Assembly: GCF_001015195.1 (NCBI RefSeq)
Contig: NZ_LDES01000106.1
Location: 1-39,192 of the forward strand
DNA: 39,192 nt
Direction: 5' to 3'
DNA from: Sphingomonas sp. Y57
Lineage (GTDB): Bacteria; Pseudomonadota; Alphaproteobacteria; Sphingomonadales; Sphingomonadaceae
This document shows positions 30,443 through 38,924 of the stretch, one piece after another (position 1 is the first letter of the stretch; every line of letters starts with the position of its first letter). Under the pieces are notes generated by a model. It ran no database searches. It saw only the letters and a program-made list of their open reading frames with translations, and was not told where the DNA came from. The position numbers and the translations under genes were made by a program.

Positions 30443-32758
30443 TCAGAAGCGGCGGCGCACTTCCAGGCCGATGGTGCGCGGCCGGATCGTCGTCGAGCGA
30501 TCCACGCCGGCCGTCAGGTCGGTATCGAGGAACGGCCGGTTGTCGAACAGATTGTTGACGTACAGCCGGAACTCGGTCTCGCCGTCGCTCATCGAAGCGA
30601 AAGCGTTGACCACCTGGTAGGCGCCGCGGAATTCGGCCCTGTTCGGGGTCGTTCCCGCCGCACCGCTCGGAGAGAGGATCGCGAGGGTCCGGTTGAACTG
30701 GCGGCGCGAACGGCTCTGATACTGGTACTCGCCGCGAATCTGGCCGCGCCAGCCCTCGATCAGCTCGGCGCTGTAGCTGGCATAGCCGCTGAGCATCCAT
30801 TTCGGCACGGCCAGGACCTGATCGCCGTCCTCCGCGGTGGTGCCGGGCACGGCCTCGACGATCTTGGCGTCGCTGTAGGTGGCGGTGCCGCCGACCTGGA
30901 AGGCACGCGTCAGGTTGATCCGAGCTTCCGCCTCGGCGCCCTTCACATGGGCGGCGCCGGCGTTGCCGGTAAAGGCGAAGCCGCAGCTCGTCAGGTTGAT
31001 CTGCTGCTGGATCTTCTTCCAGTCGGTGTAGAACAGCGCGCCGTTGAACATGATGTTGCCGAACTGGTTCTTGGTGCCCAGCTCATAGCTCCACAGATTG
31101 TCCGAATCGAACGTGTCCGGCGCCTTGTTCAGCCCGAGCTGGTTCAGGTCGGCCGCGCACAGCACGGGGTTGATCTGGAAGCGGTTCGGGCCGCCGGGGC
31201 GGAAACCCTTGGCCGCCGAAGCATAGATCAGGTTGTCGCGTGTCGCCTTGTAGGAGATGCCGAATTTCGGATTGATGCCCTTCTCGTTGCTCCTGCGGCC
31301 GATGACCTGGGTGAGGCCGCCGTTGAAGGGACCGTCGCCCATGATGTCGACGACCTGCTTGATCTGGAACAGGCGCACGCCCGCGGTGACGTCCAGATTG
31401 TCGAGCAGCTTGTAGGTCGCTTCGCCGAAGGCGGCGTATTGTTTGGTGATGGTGGTGGTGTCGCCGACATAGCCGACCTCCGTGCCGATCACGGGCGTCG
31501 CGCCCGGCGTGGTCGCGATCTGGTACAGATTGTCGTCCTGATGCGAATAATAGAGACCTGCGATCCAGGTCAGCGGCGCGTCGCTGTTCGTCGAAGCGAG
31601 ACGGAATTCCTGGCTGAACGTCTTGGTGCGGCTGGCCGACAGGTTGTCGCTGGTCTGCCCCAGCAGCGGCGGCACGAGCCCGCCGATGAAGAAGCTGTAG
31701 TCGCGGACGAAATCCAGCTTGCGGTCGAAATAGGCGGTCAGCGAGGTTGCCTGGACCCCGCCCAGTTCCTTGTTGATGTCGAGGCTGTAGATGCCGGCCT
31801 TGTCGGTGGTGGGCTGCGCGATCCGGTAGGAGGAGGTCAGCTTCTTCTCACCCAGGAAGAACTGGCCCGGATTGTCGAGCTTGTAATGCTGATAGAAGGC
31901 GGCCGGCCGGATCGACCAGCTATCGTCGGGCTGCCACAGCAGCGACAGGCGGCCGACATAGGTGTTGGCGTCGTTCTGGTTGGAGGCGCCGCGCGTGGAA
32001 AGCGCGTTCTGGCGCTGGGGCGTGAAGCCCGGCTCGGTGCTCGAATAGCGCGAGTTGGTGAACGAGCCGCCGGCGACATTGTCGATATAGCCGCCGTCAT
32101 GGCGGAAGTAGATGCCGCCGCGCACGGCAAGCACGTCCTGCACGATGGGCAGGTTCACCACCGCCTCGGCATTGTAGGACATCGACCCGTGCGCGGTCGT
32201 CGCCACGCCGGCGGCGGCGCTGCCGCCGACCTCGTCCAGCTTCGGCCGGGCGCTGACATATTTGATCGCACCGCCCATCGAGCTGCCGCCGTAGAGGGTG
32301 CCCTGCGGACCCTTCAGCACCTCCAGCCGCTCCATGTCGAAGAAGACCGGATCGAATGCACCGCTGAAGCTGGTGGCGATGGTCACGAGCGAGATATCGT
32401 CGAGATAGATGCCGACCGTCGGCGCCGAGGCGACGGTGCTGATGCCGCGGATGTTGTAGTTGCCGAGGCCGCGCTCGGTGCCCGAGAAGGACAGGCCCGG
32501 CACGCTGCGCAGGATGTCCTTGACGTCGACGGCACCGCGGTCGCGCAGCTGGTCGCCCGACAGCGCGTTGACCGAGATCGGAACGTCCTGGAGGCGTTCA
32601 CGCGCCTTGCGCGCGGTGACGACGATGTCGCCGCCCTCGCCGGCGACGTCGGACGCGACTGCGTCCTGCGCGCGTGCAGGGGCAGCGAGAGCCACGGCGG
32701 AGACGCCGATCGCCAGCAGGGCAGGCAGGGAAATGGACTTGGCGAGGGTAGGCTGCAT
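30443..32758 (-). CDS. TonB-dependent outer membrane receptor
   Basis: 771 residues. The signal peptide ends at ARAQ, and GDIVVTARKARERLQDVPISVNALSG is the TonB-box/plug start. GNYNIRGI, PTVGIYLDDI and MERLEVLKGPQGTLYGGSSMGGAIKY are plug signatures, and the barrel ends in TIGLEVRRRF with terminal Phe. The ATG at 32756-32758 follows AAGGGACC. It heads an operon with a PQQ dehydrogenase and a GlcG/HbpS protein and is divergent from an AraC regulator. Its ligand is therefore probably an organic molecule oxidised in the periplasm by the dehydrogenase, rather than iron. The TonB-dependent family is large in sphingomonads, so the substrate cannot be named. Confidence 0.93.
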   Translation of the reverse strand: MQPTLAKSISLPALLAIGVSAVALAAPARAQDAVASDVAGEGGDIVVTARKARERLQDVPISVNALSGDQLRDRGAVDVKDILRSVPGLSFSGTERGLGNYNIRGISTVASAPTVGIYLDDISLVTIATSFSGAFDPVFFDMERLEVLKGPQGTLYGGSSMGGAIKYVSARPKLDEVGGSAAAGVATTAHGSMSYNAEAVVNLPIVQDVLAVRGGIYFRHDGGYIDNVAGGSFTNSRYSSTEPGFTPQRQNALSTRGASNQNDANTYVGRLSLLWQPDDSWSIRPAAFYQHYKLDNPGQFFLGEKKLTSSYRIAQPTTDKAGIYSLDINKELGGVQATSLTAYFDRKLDFVRDYSFFIGGLVPPLLGQTSDNLSASRTKTFSQEFRLASTNSDAPLTWIAGLYYSHQDDNLYQIATTPGATPVIGTEVGYVGDTTTITKQYAAFGEATYKLLDNLDVTAGVRLFQIKQVVDIMGDGPFNGGLTQVIGRRSNEKGINPKFGISYKATRDNLIYASAAKGFRPGGPNRFQINPVLCAADLNQLGLNKAPDTFDSDNLWSYELGTKNQFGNIMFNGALFYTDWKKIQQQINLTSCGFAFTGNAGAAHVKGAEAEARINLTRAFQVGGTATYSDAKIVEAVPGTTAEDGDQVLAVPKWMLSGYASYSAELIEGWRGQIRGEYQYQSRSRRQFNRTLAILSPSGAAGTTPNRAEFRGAYQVVNAFASMSDGETEFRLYVNNLFDNRPFLDTDLTAGVDRSTTIRPRTIGLEVRRRF

Positions 32759-32981
32759 TTGTTCGGTCCCTTTTGGAAGGTCGCGCAGGAATCTTCGTCC
32801 ATGTCGCGGGTCGACCCTAGACTGCGGAAGGCGGGTCGGACCGTCCTTTCCGATTTCCCGAAATATCTTTGCGAAAGCCAAAACGACACGCGTCCCCCGG
32901 GGCGATCGCGGGTACGGCCCGGCAATTATGGACAGGGCGGCCTGCCGGCGTGTAGTCTCTACCCTTTCCAGAGGAGCAGGT
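32759..32981. promoter_or_regulatory. Divergent promoter region of TonB receptor and AraC regulator
   Basis: About 220 bases without a credible gene. It includes a short AT-rich patch (AAATATCTTTGCG near 32861-32873) and a compact GGTC-G-GACC element (32834-32842). The AraC regulator probably binds here to drive the receptor operon; no direct repeat typical of AraC sites stands out. Confidence 0.4.
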
Positions 32982-33995
32982 TTGACCGACAGTCCGATCC
33001 ACGATTATGGCACCATCGATCCGACGCTCGGGTTGATGCTCGATGACGATGCGCGGAAATTCCTTGCAGGCCTTCCACCCGATCCACTCTCGGGGAGCAG
33101 GCGCCTGCCGCGGATGAAGCCGTCCGATGCGGAGGCAACGGGCTGGTTGCAGGGCATGACCGTCCGGCCGGGTTTCTCTTTCGTGATGACCGACATCTAT
33201 CGGGCGCGGAGCAAGCAGGCCACCTTCCTCAGCGACGATCATCTGAAGCTGCACTTCAAGCTCGACGGACCGAGCGCGATCAGCGGCGCCAGCCGCGAGA
33301 ACATGACGGTCGAGCCCGGCGTGATGGCCTTCCTGGTACAGCCGCCGCGCACGGTGAAGCACGAGATCGTGCGCGAGGACGCGCGGCTGCGCTGCCTCAC
33401 CATGGCGTGCAGCCGCGAATTCGCCGCGCAGCTCCTGTCGCCCGGCGATGGCGACCTTCCGGCGCCGATCGTCGAATATCTCAAGGGGCCTGCCGCGCGC
33501 TTCTCGCATGACTATATGCCCTTGCCGCCGCAGCTCCGGGCGCTTGTCGAGGAGATGATGGCCCTGCAGGGGGATTCGCTCGGCCAGCTGATGCTGGAGG
33601 CAAAGGCGCTCGAGCTGCTCTATCTCGCGCTCCGGCAATTGTCGGGAACCAGCGCGGCCACGCCGCGCGAGCGCGATCGCCGCAAGGTCCAGCAATTGTG
33701 CGCGCTGCTCGACAGCAAGGAGGGGGGCGCGATGAACATCGCCCAGCTCTGCCGCGAACTCGCCTGGAACGAGACGCAGATGATGGAGAGCTTCAAGCAG
33801 ATCACCGGGACGACGATCGCCAACTACCGGCAGCGCCAGCGCATGGAGCAGGCATTGCGCCAGTTGCGCACCACCGACCTGTCGATCACCGAGATAGCGT
33901 TCGACGCCGGCTATGAGCATCCGAGCAATTTCGCCACCGCGTTCAAGCGGACTTTCGGCTTCTCGCCACGGGCGGGCCGGGCTCGCCTGAACTGA
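32982..33995 (+). CDS. AraC-family transcriptional regulator
   Basis: 337 residues from a TTG start with GAGGAG five bases upstream. The N-terminal sensor domain is of unknown ligand. The C-terminal tandem HTH runs from MNIAQLCRELAWNETQMMESFKQITGTTIANYRQRQRMEQALRQL to LSITEIAFDAGYEHPSNFATAFKRTFGFSPRAGR, with the AraC signature in the last 45 residues. The longer open frame upstream overlaps the receptor gene and gives no conserved residues; an ATG at 32928 is an alternative with a poor site. It is divergent from the TonB receptor/PQQ dehydrogenase operon and is the natural candidate for its regulator. Confidence 0.88.
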   Translation: MTDSPIHDYGTIDPTLGLMLDDDARKFLAGLPPDPLSGSRRLPRMKPSDAEATGWLQGMTVRPGFSFVMTDIYRARSKQATFLSDDHLKLHFKLDGPSAISGASRENMTVEPGVMAFLVQPPRTVKHEIVREDARLRCLTMACSREFAAQLLSPGDGDLPAPIVEYLKGPAARFSHDYMPLPPQLRALVEEMMALQGDSLGQLMLEAKALELLYLALRQLSGTSAATPRERDRRKVQQLCALLDSKEGGAMNIAQLCRELAWNETQMMESFKQITGTTIANYRQRQRMEQALRQLRTTDLSITEIAFDAGYEHPSNFATAFKRTFGFSPRAGRARLN

Positions 33996-34007
33996 TCGGT
34001 GGAAAGC

Positions 34008-34029
34008 GGAGGCGAAAATGGGGGCCTCC
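34008..34029 (+). terminator. Weak hairpin after the AraC gene
   Basis: GGAGGC (34008-34013) and GCCTCC (34024-34029) with a 10-base loop. The right arm can also pair with GGAGCCCC at 34041-34048, so two exclusive stems are possible. Weak support. Confidence 0.35.
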
Positions 34030-34132
34030 ATAAGATTGCCGGAGCCCCGCACAGGTTTCCCGTCCTCGCCTGGGGCAGCCTCGCCGCGTTCGAGCCTTCC
34101 TTTCCCACGCCCCTGAACCAGCGGAGACCGAC

Positions 34133-35446
34133 GTGATCCTGCGCAACGCCTTCCTTGCCGCCACCCTGCTGATGTCCACCGCGACCTCGGCGATCGCCGC
34201 AACGACGATCGTCCATGCCGGCCGGCTGATCGACGGCACCGGCGGCGCCCCGCGCGAGCGCGTGTCGATCGTCATCGACGACGATCGTATCCGCGCGGTC
34301 GAGCCCGGCTTCGTGGAGGCGCGCGCGGGCGAGACGATGGTCGACCTGTCGAACCGCACGGTCTTGCCAGGCCTGATCGACATGCATGTCCACATCACCT
34401 GGGCCTTCCATCCCGGCGATCCGATCCGAAAGGCGGTGACTCGCTCCGCCTATGACGAGCTGATCGACGGCGTGAAGGACGTGCGTGCAACCCTCCTGGC
34501 TGGTTTCACCTCGATCCGCAGCGTCGGCGACTCGACGGCGGGCGTCGTCGCGCTCAAGCGCGCGGTGGCCGATGGCAGCATCCCCGGCCCGCGCATGTGG
34601 GTCGGCGGGGTGCCGCTCGGCCCGACGGGTGGCCACAGCGATCCGGCCAATGGCCTGATCCCCGATATGGCGGAGCTGCCGCATGCCCGTGAGGCGGTGA
34701 TCGACGGTCCCGACGAAGCGCGGCAGGCCGTCCGCCGGCTGAAGCGGGAAGGCGCCGATGTCATCAAGATCATGCCGTCGGGCGGCGTCATGTCGATCGG
34801 GGACGATCCCAACCACCAGCTGATGATGGACGATGAGATCAAGGCCGTGATCGATACGGCCCATTCGCTGGGCATGAAGGTCGCCGCGCATGCCCATGGC
34901 AAGCAGGCAATCGACCGGGCGATCGCGCTGAACGTCGATTCGATCGAGCATGCCAGCTTCTCCGACGCGCAGACCTACAAGCTGTTCAAGCAGCATGGCA
35001 CCTATCTGGTCCCGACCCTGCTGGTCGGGCAGCGGGTCTATGAAACAGCCAAGGCGCATCCCGAACGGCTGAACCCGTCGACGGCCGAGAAGGCCCTGGC
35101 GATCGCGCCGCTGCTGCAGAAGAACCTGCGCGATGCCCATGCCGCCGGGGTTAAGATCGCCTTCGGGACGGACACCTTCGGCATGTCGGCGCACGGCGAG
35201 AACGCGCAGGAGTTCAAGCTCCTCGTCGCCGCCGGACTGACCCCGATGGAGGCGATCCAGGCCGCCACCCGCAACGCCGCCGACCTGCTCGGGAGCACGG
35301 ATGTCGGTCTGGTCCAGCCGGGACGCTTCGCCGATCTGATCGCGGTGGCCGGAGATCCGTTGAAGGATGTCTCCGCGCTCGAACAGGTCGACTTCGTGAT
35401 GAAGGGCGGCGCGGTGGTGAAGGCGGACGGCAAGCCGGTTTCCTGA
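34133..35446 (+). CDS. Exported metal-dependent amidohydrolase
   Basis: 437 residues from a GTG start with GGAG at good spacing. A signal peptide (MILRNAFLAATLLMSTATSAIAA) sends it to the periplasm. It is a member of the imidazolonepropionase/Xaa-Pro dipeptidase-like amidohydrolase branch. LPGLIDMHVHITW gives the first two metal His, DVIKIMPSGG the metal-bridging Lys, AAHAHGKQAIDRAI and SIEHASF two further His, and FGTDTF the catalytic Asp. It should hydrolyse an amide, ester or cyclic substrate at a binuclear metal centre. It stands alone between the AraC regulator and the copper module; its stop lies 8 bases before the inverted repeat at 35455-35495. Confidence 0.9.
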   Translation: MILRNAFLAATLLMSTATSAIAATTIVHAGRLIDGTGGAPRERVSIVIDDDRIRAVEPGFVEARAGETMVDLSNRTVLPGLIDMHVHITWAFHPGDPIRKAVTRSAYDELIDGVKDVRATLLAGFTSIRSVGDSTAGVVALKRAVADGSIPGPRMWVGGVPLGPTGGHSDPANGLIPDMAELPHAREAVIDGPDEARQAVRRLKREGADVIKIMPSGGVMSIGDDPNHQLMMDDEIKAVIDTAHSLGMKVAAHAHGKQAIDRAIALNVDSIEHASFSDAQTYKLFKQHGTYLVPTLLVGQRVYETAKAHPERLNPSTAEKALAIAPLLQKNLRDAHAAGVKIAFGTDTFGMSAHGENAQEFKLLVAAGLTPMEAIQAATRNAADLLGSTDVGLVQPGRFADLIAVAGDPLKDVSALEQVDFVMKGGAVVKADGKPVS

Positions 35447-35454
35447 CTGCCATT

Positions 35455-35495
35455 GGAACATCGCGGCTGATCCTGTAAGGAGACCGCGATGTTCC
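35455..35495 (+). promoter_or_regulatory. Perfect 12-bp inverted repeat spanning the start codon of the first copper-module gene
   Basis: GGAACATCGCGG (35455-35466) and CCGCGATGTTCC (35484-35495) pair perfectly around a 17-base loop. The loop holds the ribosome-binding site AAGGAG, and the right arm contains the ATG at 35489. As RNA this would occlude the start codon; as DNA it could be an operator. Confidence 0.6.
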
Positions 35496-35824
35496 GTCCG
35501 ATCGCCTTGCTGCTCGCGGCCCTGGCCCTGATACTGTCGCCGGTCCTGATGGCTGGCGCGGCCGCGGCGATGCCTGCGGCCGAGCCGGCGGCGATGACGA
35601 TGGACGCGCATTGCGCGGGCATGCTGCCCGGCAAGCCGGACCAGAAGAAAAGCCTGAAGATCGATTGCGCGGCGGCCTGTTCGGCGCTGCACGCGAGTAC
35701 GCCCTTTATCGTGCGGGTGCCGTCGATCGGCGGCGTGCCCCCGGCGATGCTGCGGGTCGCCCAGCTCCACGGCATCGACCTCGCCCGTGAAACACCCCCT
35801 CCACGAAGCACTCCCGAGATCTGA
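35489..35824 (+). CDS. Small secreted Cys/His protein of copper module
   Basis: 111 residues. A signal peptide (MFRPIALLLAALALILSPVLMAGAAAAM) is followed by a Met/His/Cys-containing mature region (TMDAHCAGMLPG, LKIDCAAACSALHAS) with three Cys, and a Pro-rich C-terminal RETPPPRSTPEI. The AAGGAG site lies in the loop of the inverted repeat just upstream. Genes of this general design commonly precede copA in sphingomonads, so a periplasmic copper-binding or sensing role is likely; this is inference from context. It is followed after 23 bases by the broken Cys-rich gene. Confidence 0.75.
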   Translation: MFRPIALLLAALALILSPVLMAGAAAAMPAAEPAAMTMDAHCAGMLPGKPDQKKSLKIDCAAACSALHASTPFIVRVPSIGGVPPAMLRVAQLHGIDLARETPPPRSTPEI

Positions 35825-35847
35825 ACCCATATCTCAGGAGATTATCG

Positions 35848-36099
35848 ATGAAGTTTATCATGACCGCGATCGCGCTGTCGATCGCCGCCCCCGCGGCTGC
35901 GTAGACCGCCGCCGATCCCCACGCCCATCATAGCGGACATGCGGGCCGGAAGCCCGCTACCAAGGCGCCGGACTGCTGTGAAAAGACCGCGGCTGGCAAG
36001 GCCAGGGAATGCTGCGACAAGGCCAAGGGCCGCGACTGTTGCGACAAGACCAAGGCCGGGGGCGCCCCTGCGTCCGGAACCGACGCGCACGCGCATTGA
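35848..36099 (+). pseudogene. Secreted Cys-Cys repeat protein interrupted by an in-frame amber codon
   Basis: The frame opens at an ATG with AGGAG upstream and codes for a signal peptide (MKFIMTAIALSIAAPAAA). It then meets TAG at 35902-35904, where CAG (Gln) would be expected right after the AxA cleavage site. The same frame continues to TGA at 36097-36099. That part codes for a sensible mature protein: DPHAHHSGHAG, then three Cys-Cys pairs in DCCEK, ECCDK and DCCDK, and a final DAHAH. This is a candidate metal-binding protein of the copper module. A single C-to-T change explains the stop. Alternatives are a sequencing error or amber read-through. Confidence 0.8.
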
Positions 36100-36122
36100 C
36101 AGTCCGTCGATGAGTGCGGGGT

Positions 36123-36143
36123 GGGGGACGGTTCGCCGCCCCC
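36123..36143 (+). terminator. Hairpin with TTCG loop between the Cys-rich gene and copA
   Basis: GGGGG-A-CGG (36123-36131) pairs with CCG-CCCCC (36136-36143) around a TTCG tetraloop, with one bulged A. It is followed by the short palindrome CCCTCCTGGAGGG before copA. A partial terminator or processing site is likely. Confidence 0.6.
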
Positions 36144-36189
36144 TTCCCATCCGTGATGCCCTCCTGGAGGGTGAAGTGGGATATAGATC

Positions 36190-37893
36190 ATGAACCGATC
36201 ATGGGACCGGCGCGCCATGCTGCGCGCCGGCATATTGGGCGCAACCGCGGCCGGCCTGGGGCAGTGGCCCGCCTGGGCGCAAACCGGCACGCCGGGAATT
36301 ACCGACCCCCTGCCCGAGGAAACGGGCGGTGACATCCATCTGCGGATTGCCCCGGCGACGATGCGCATCGACGGCCGCGATCGGCCGGCGATCGGAATCA
36401 ACGGCGGGGCGCCCGCACCGATCCTGCGGCTGCGCGAAGGGCGGCCCGTCCGTATCCGCGTCGACAACATGCTGGACGAGGAAACGTCGCTCCACTGGCA
36501 CGGGCTGATCCTGCCCTTCCAGATGGACGGCGTGCCGGGCGTCTCTTTCCCCGGCATCGCCCCGCGGTCGACCTTCGTTTACGAGTTTCCGATCATCCAG
36601 GCAGGCACCTATTGGTATCACAGCCATTCGGGTCTGCAGGAGCAACTTGGCCTCTACGGTCCGATCGTGATCGATCCGGCCGGAACGGATCCGATCGCCA
36701 GCGACCGCCAGCATGTCGTGATGCTGTCGGATCACAGCCGGCTTTCGCCGCATGCGATCTTCCGCAAGCTCAAGCAGGAACCCGGCTATTTCAACAGGCA
36801 GCGGCAGACGCTGGCCGGCCTCCTCGCCGGCCGGGACCAGGGATTGAAGGACCGGCTCGACTGGGGGGCGATGCGGATGGACCCGACCGACATCTCCGAC
36901 GTCACCGGCAGCACCTACGACTATCTGGTCAACGGCCACGGGCCCCGTGACAACTGGACCGCGCTGTTCCGGCCGGGCGAGCGGGTGAGGTTGCGACTGA
37001 TCAACGCCTCCGCGATGACGATCTTCAACGTTCGTATTCCGGGGCTGAAGCTCACGGTGGTGCAGGCCGACGGGCAGGACGTCCGCCCGGTCACGGTCGA
37101 CGAGCTGCAGATCGCCGTGGCCGAGACCTACGACCTGATCGTCGAGCCGGCCGAGGATCGCGCCTATACGATCGTCGGTGAGGCCGTCGACCGTTCGGGC
37201 ATGGCCCGAGCGACGCTCGCGCCCCGCCCCGGCATGGCGGCGGCGGTGCCGCCGCTGCGCCGTCGCCCGGTCGCCGACATGGCCGACATGGGGATGGACA
37301 TGGGCGGCATGGATCATGGCGCGATGGGCCACTCGATGGACATGTCGATGCGGAACCCGGCCAATGCGCCCACGGTGACGATGGGCCCGGGCGTGCAGAC
37401 GATCTCGCCCATGCCGAAGGATCGCACCGGCGAGCCGGGCCAGGGCCTCGCCGATGCAGGGCACAGGGTGCTGGTCTATCGCGATCTCGTCGCGCGCGAC
37501 CGCAACCCCGATGCGCGGGCACCGGCGCGCTCGATCGACGTCCACCTGACGGGCAACATGGAACGCTACATGTGGTCGTTCGACGGCAAGACGCTGTCGC
37601 AGGCACGTGATCCGATTCCGATACGCACCGGAGAACGGGTGCGGGTGAACCTGATCAACGACACCATGATGGCGCACCCGATCCACCTGCACGGCCATTT
37701 CTTCGAACTGGTGACCGGCCATGGCGACCATGCGCCGCGCAAGCACACCGTCAACGTCGCGCCGGGCGGCCTGGTCAGCTTCGACGTCACCGGGATCGAA
37801 GGCGACTGGGCGTTCCATTGCCACATGCTCTACCACATGCATGCCGGGATGATGCGCGTCGTGCAGGTGCGGGCCGAGGGAGATGCCGCATGA
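36190..37893 (+). CDS. copA: CopA-type multicopper oxidase, periplasmic copper resistance
   Basis: 567 residues. The N-terminus MNRSWDRRAMLRAG is a twin-arginine signal ending at PAWAQ. The copper ligands are all present: H102-x-H104 (LHWHGL), H144-x-H146 (YHSHSG), H496-x2-H499-x-H501 (HPIHLHGH), and H543-C544-H545...H549...M554 (HCHMLYHMHAGM) for the type 1 site. A Met-rich insert (MADMGMDMGGMDHGAMGHSMDMSM, in two stretches) at about residues 360-385 is typical of CopA/PcoA. It oxidises Cu(I) in the periplasm and sequesters copper. Ribosome-binding site is weak. The stop overlaps the copB start (ATGA). Confidence 0.96.
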   Translation: MNRSWDRRAMLRAGILGATAAGLGQWPAWAQTGTPGITDPLPEETGGDIHLRIAPATMRIDGRDRPAIGINGGAPAPILRLREGRPVRIRVDNMLDEETSLHWHGLILPFQMDGVPGVSFPGIAPRSTFVYEFPIIQAGTYWYHSHSGLQEQLGLYGPIVIDPAGTDPIASDRQHVVMLSDHSRLSPHAIFRKLKQEPGYFNRQRQTLAGLLAGRDQGLKDRLDWGAMRMDPTDISDVTGSTYDYLVNGHGPRDNWTALFRPGERVRLRLINASAMTIFNVRIPGLKLTVVQADGQDVRPVTVDELQIAVAETYDLIVEPAEDRAYTIVGEAVDRSGMARATLAPRPGMAAAVPPLRRRPVADMADMGMDMGGMDHGAMGHSMDMSMRNPANAPTVTMGPGVQTISPMPKDRTGEPGQGLADAGHRVLVYRDLVARDRNPDARAPARSIDVHLTGNMERYMWSFDGKTLSQARDPIPIRTGERVRVNLINDTMMAHPIHLHGHFFELVTGHGDHAPRKHTVNVAPGGLVSFDVTGIEGDWAFHCHMLYHMHAGMMRVVQVRAEGDAA

Positions 37894-38888
37894 AGGCGCT
37901 TTTTCTCCTCGCCCTGCCGGGCCTCGCGCTGACGGTGCCGGCCTTTGCGCAGCATCAGCATCATCACCAGCCCGGCATGGCGATGCCTGCACCCGCGGCG
38001 CCGGTGCCCCAGCCGGAACAGGCCGATCCGCACGCCGGCCACGACATGACCCCGGCACCGGAGCCGGCGCCGGCCGACCCGCATGCGCATCATCGCCAGG
38101 CGCCGGCGCCCGCCGCCGCCGCCGATGCGACGGGCACCGACCTGCCCGCCGGGACCGCGCCGCCGCCGCCGGTCCGGCGCGATCGCCTCGCCGATCGCTT
38201 CTGGGGTGCGGAGCCGATGGCGCGCGCCGAGGCGCACATGCTCCATGAGCACGGCTCGATGAGCCAGCGACAGCTCATCCTCAACCTGTTCGAGCGGCAG
38301 TTTCGCAATGGACGCGACGGCTATCGCTGGGACGGACAGGCCTGGTTCGGCGGCGACATCGATCGCTTCCTGCTGATGACCGAAGGCGAGGCGACGAGGG
38401 GCGAGGGCGTCGAGGCGGGCGAGGTGCAGGCGCTCTGGTCGCACGCGCTCGATCCTTATTGGAACCTGCAGGCGGGCGTCCGGCAGGACGTCCAGCGCGG
38501 GCCCGACCGCAGCTATGCGACGGTCGGGATCGAGGGGCTCGCACCTTATTGGTTCGACCTGGAGGCACGACTGTTCCTGTCGAACAAGGGCGACCTCCTC
38601 GCCCGGCTCGAAGGCCATTACGACCAGCGCATCACCCAGAGGCTGGTTCTCCAGCCGCGCGTGGAAGCGAACCTGTCGGCGCAGGACGTGCCGGAGAGCG
38701 GTATCGGATCGGGACTTTCGACGATCGAGGCGGGGCTGCGCCTGCGCTATGAGATCGCCCGCGAGTTCGCGCCCTATGTCGGCTTCAACTGGGAAAGGCG
38801 GTTCGGGGACACGGCCCGCTATGCCCGGCTGGCCGGCGAGGATGTCACCTCGAAGGGTTTCGTCGCGGGCATCCGCTTCTGGTTCTGA
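37890..38888 (+). CDS. copB: CopB-type outer membrane copper resistance protein
   Basis: 332 residues. The signal peptide ends at PAFAQ, followed by a His/Pro/Met-rich linker (HQHHHQPGMAMPAP, HAGHDM, HAHH) typical of CopB/PcoB. The barrel domain begins DRFWGAEPMARAEAHMLHEHG and ends GFVAGIRFWF with terminal Phe; YVGFNWERRFGDTA and EAGLRLRYEI are conserved family stretches. It acts with CopA in periplasmic copper handling. The ATG at 37890 overlaps the copA stop by 4 bases, so translation is coupled. No CopRS regulator is visible in this window. Confidence 0.95.
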   Translation: MKALFLLALPGLALTVPAFAQHQHHHQPGMAMPAPAAPVPQPEQADPHAGHDMTPAPEPAPADPHAHHRQAPAPAAAADATGTDLPAGTAPPPPVRRDRLADRFWGAEPMARAEAHMLHEHGSMSQRQLILNLFERQFRNGRDGYRWDGQAWFGGDIDRFLLMTEGEATRGEGVEAGEVQALWSHALDPYWNLQAGVRQDVQRGPDRSYATVGIEGLAPYWFDLEARLFLSNKGDLLARLEGHYDQRITQRLVLQPRVEANLSAQDVPESGIGSGLSTIEAGLRLRYEIAREFAPYVGFNWERRFGDTARYARLAGEDVTSKGFVAGIRFWF

Positions 38889-38901
38889 CCCCAAAGGGAG
38901 C

Positions 38902-38924
38902 GGGCGGGGCGTAACGCCCCGCCC
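38902..38924 (+). terminator. Strong hairpin terminator after copB
   Basis: GGGCGGGGCG (38902-38911) and CGCCCCGCCC (38915-38924) form a perfect 10-bp stem with loop TAA, 13 bases after the copB stop. Confidence 0.8.

Noticed and set aside
32826-32851. GGAAGG...CCTTTCC imperfect dyad in the AraC/TonB receptor promoter region
   Set aside because: Inner and outer symmetry centres do not coincide and AraC proteins usually bind direct repeats.
34008-34048. Two mutually exclusive stems before the amidohydrolase that could be an attenuator
   Set aside because: Both stems are short or bulged and no leader peptide or T-tract is present.
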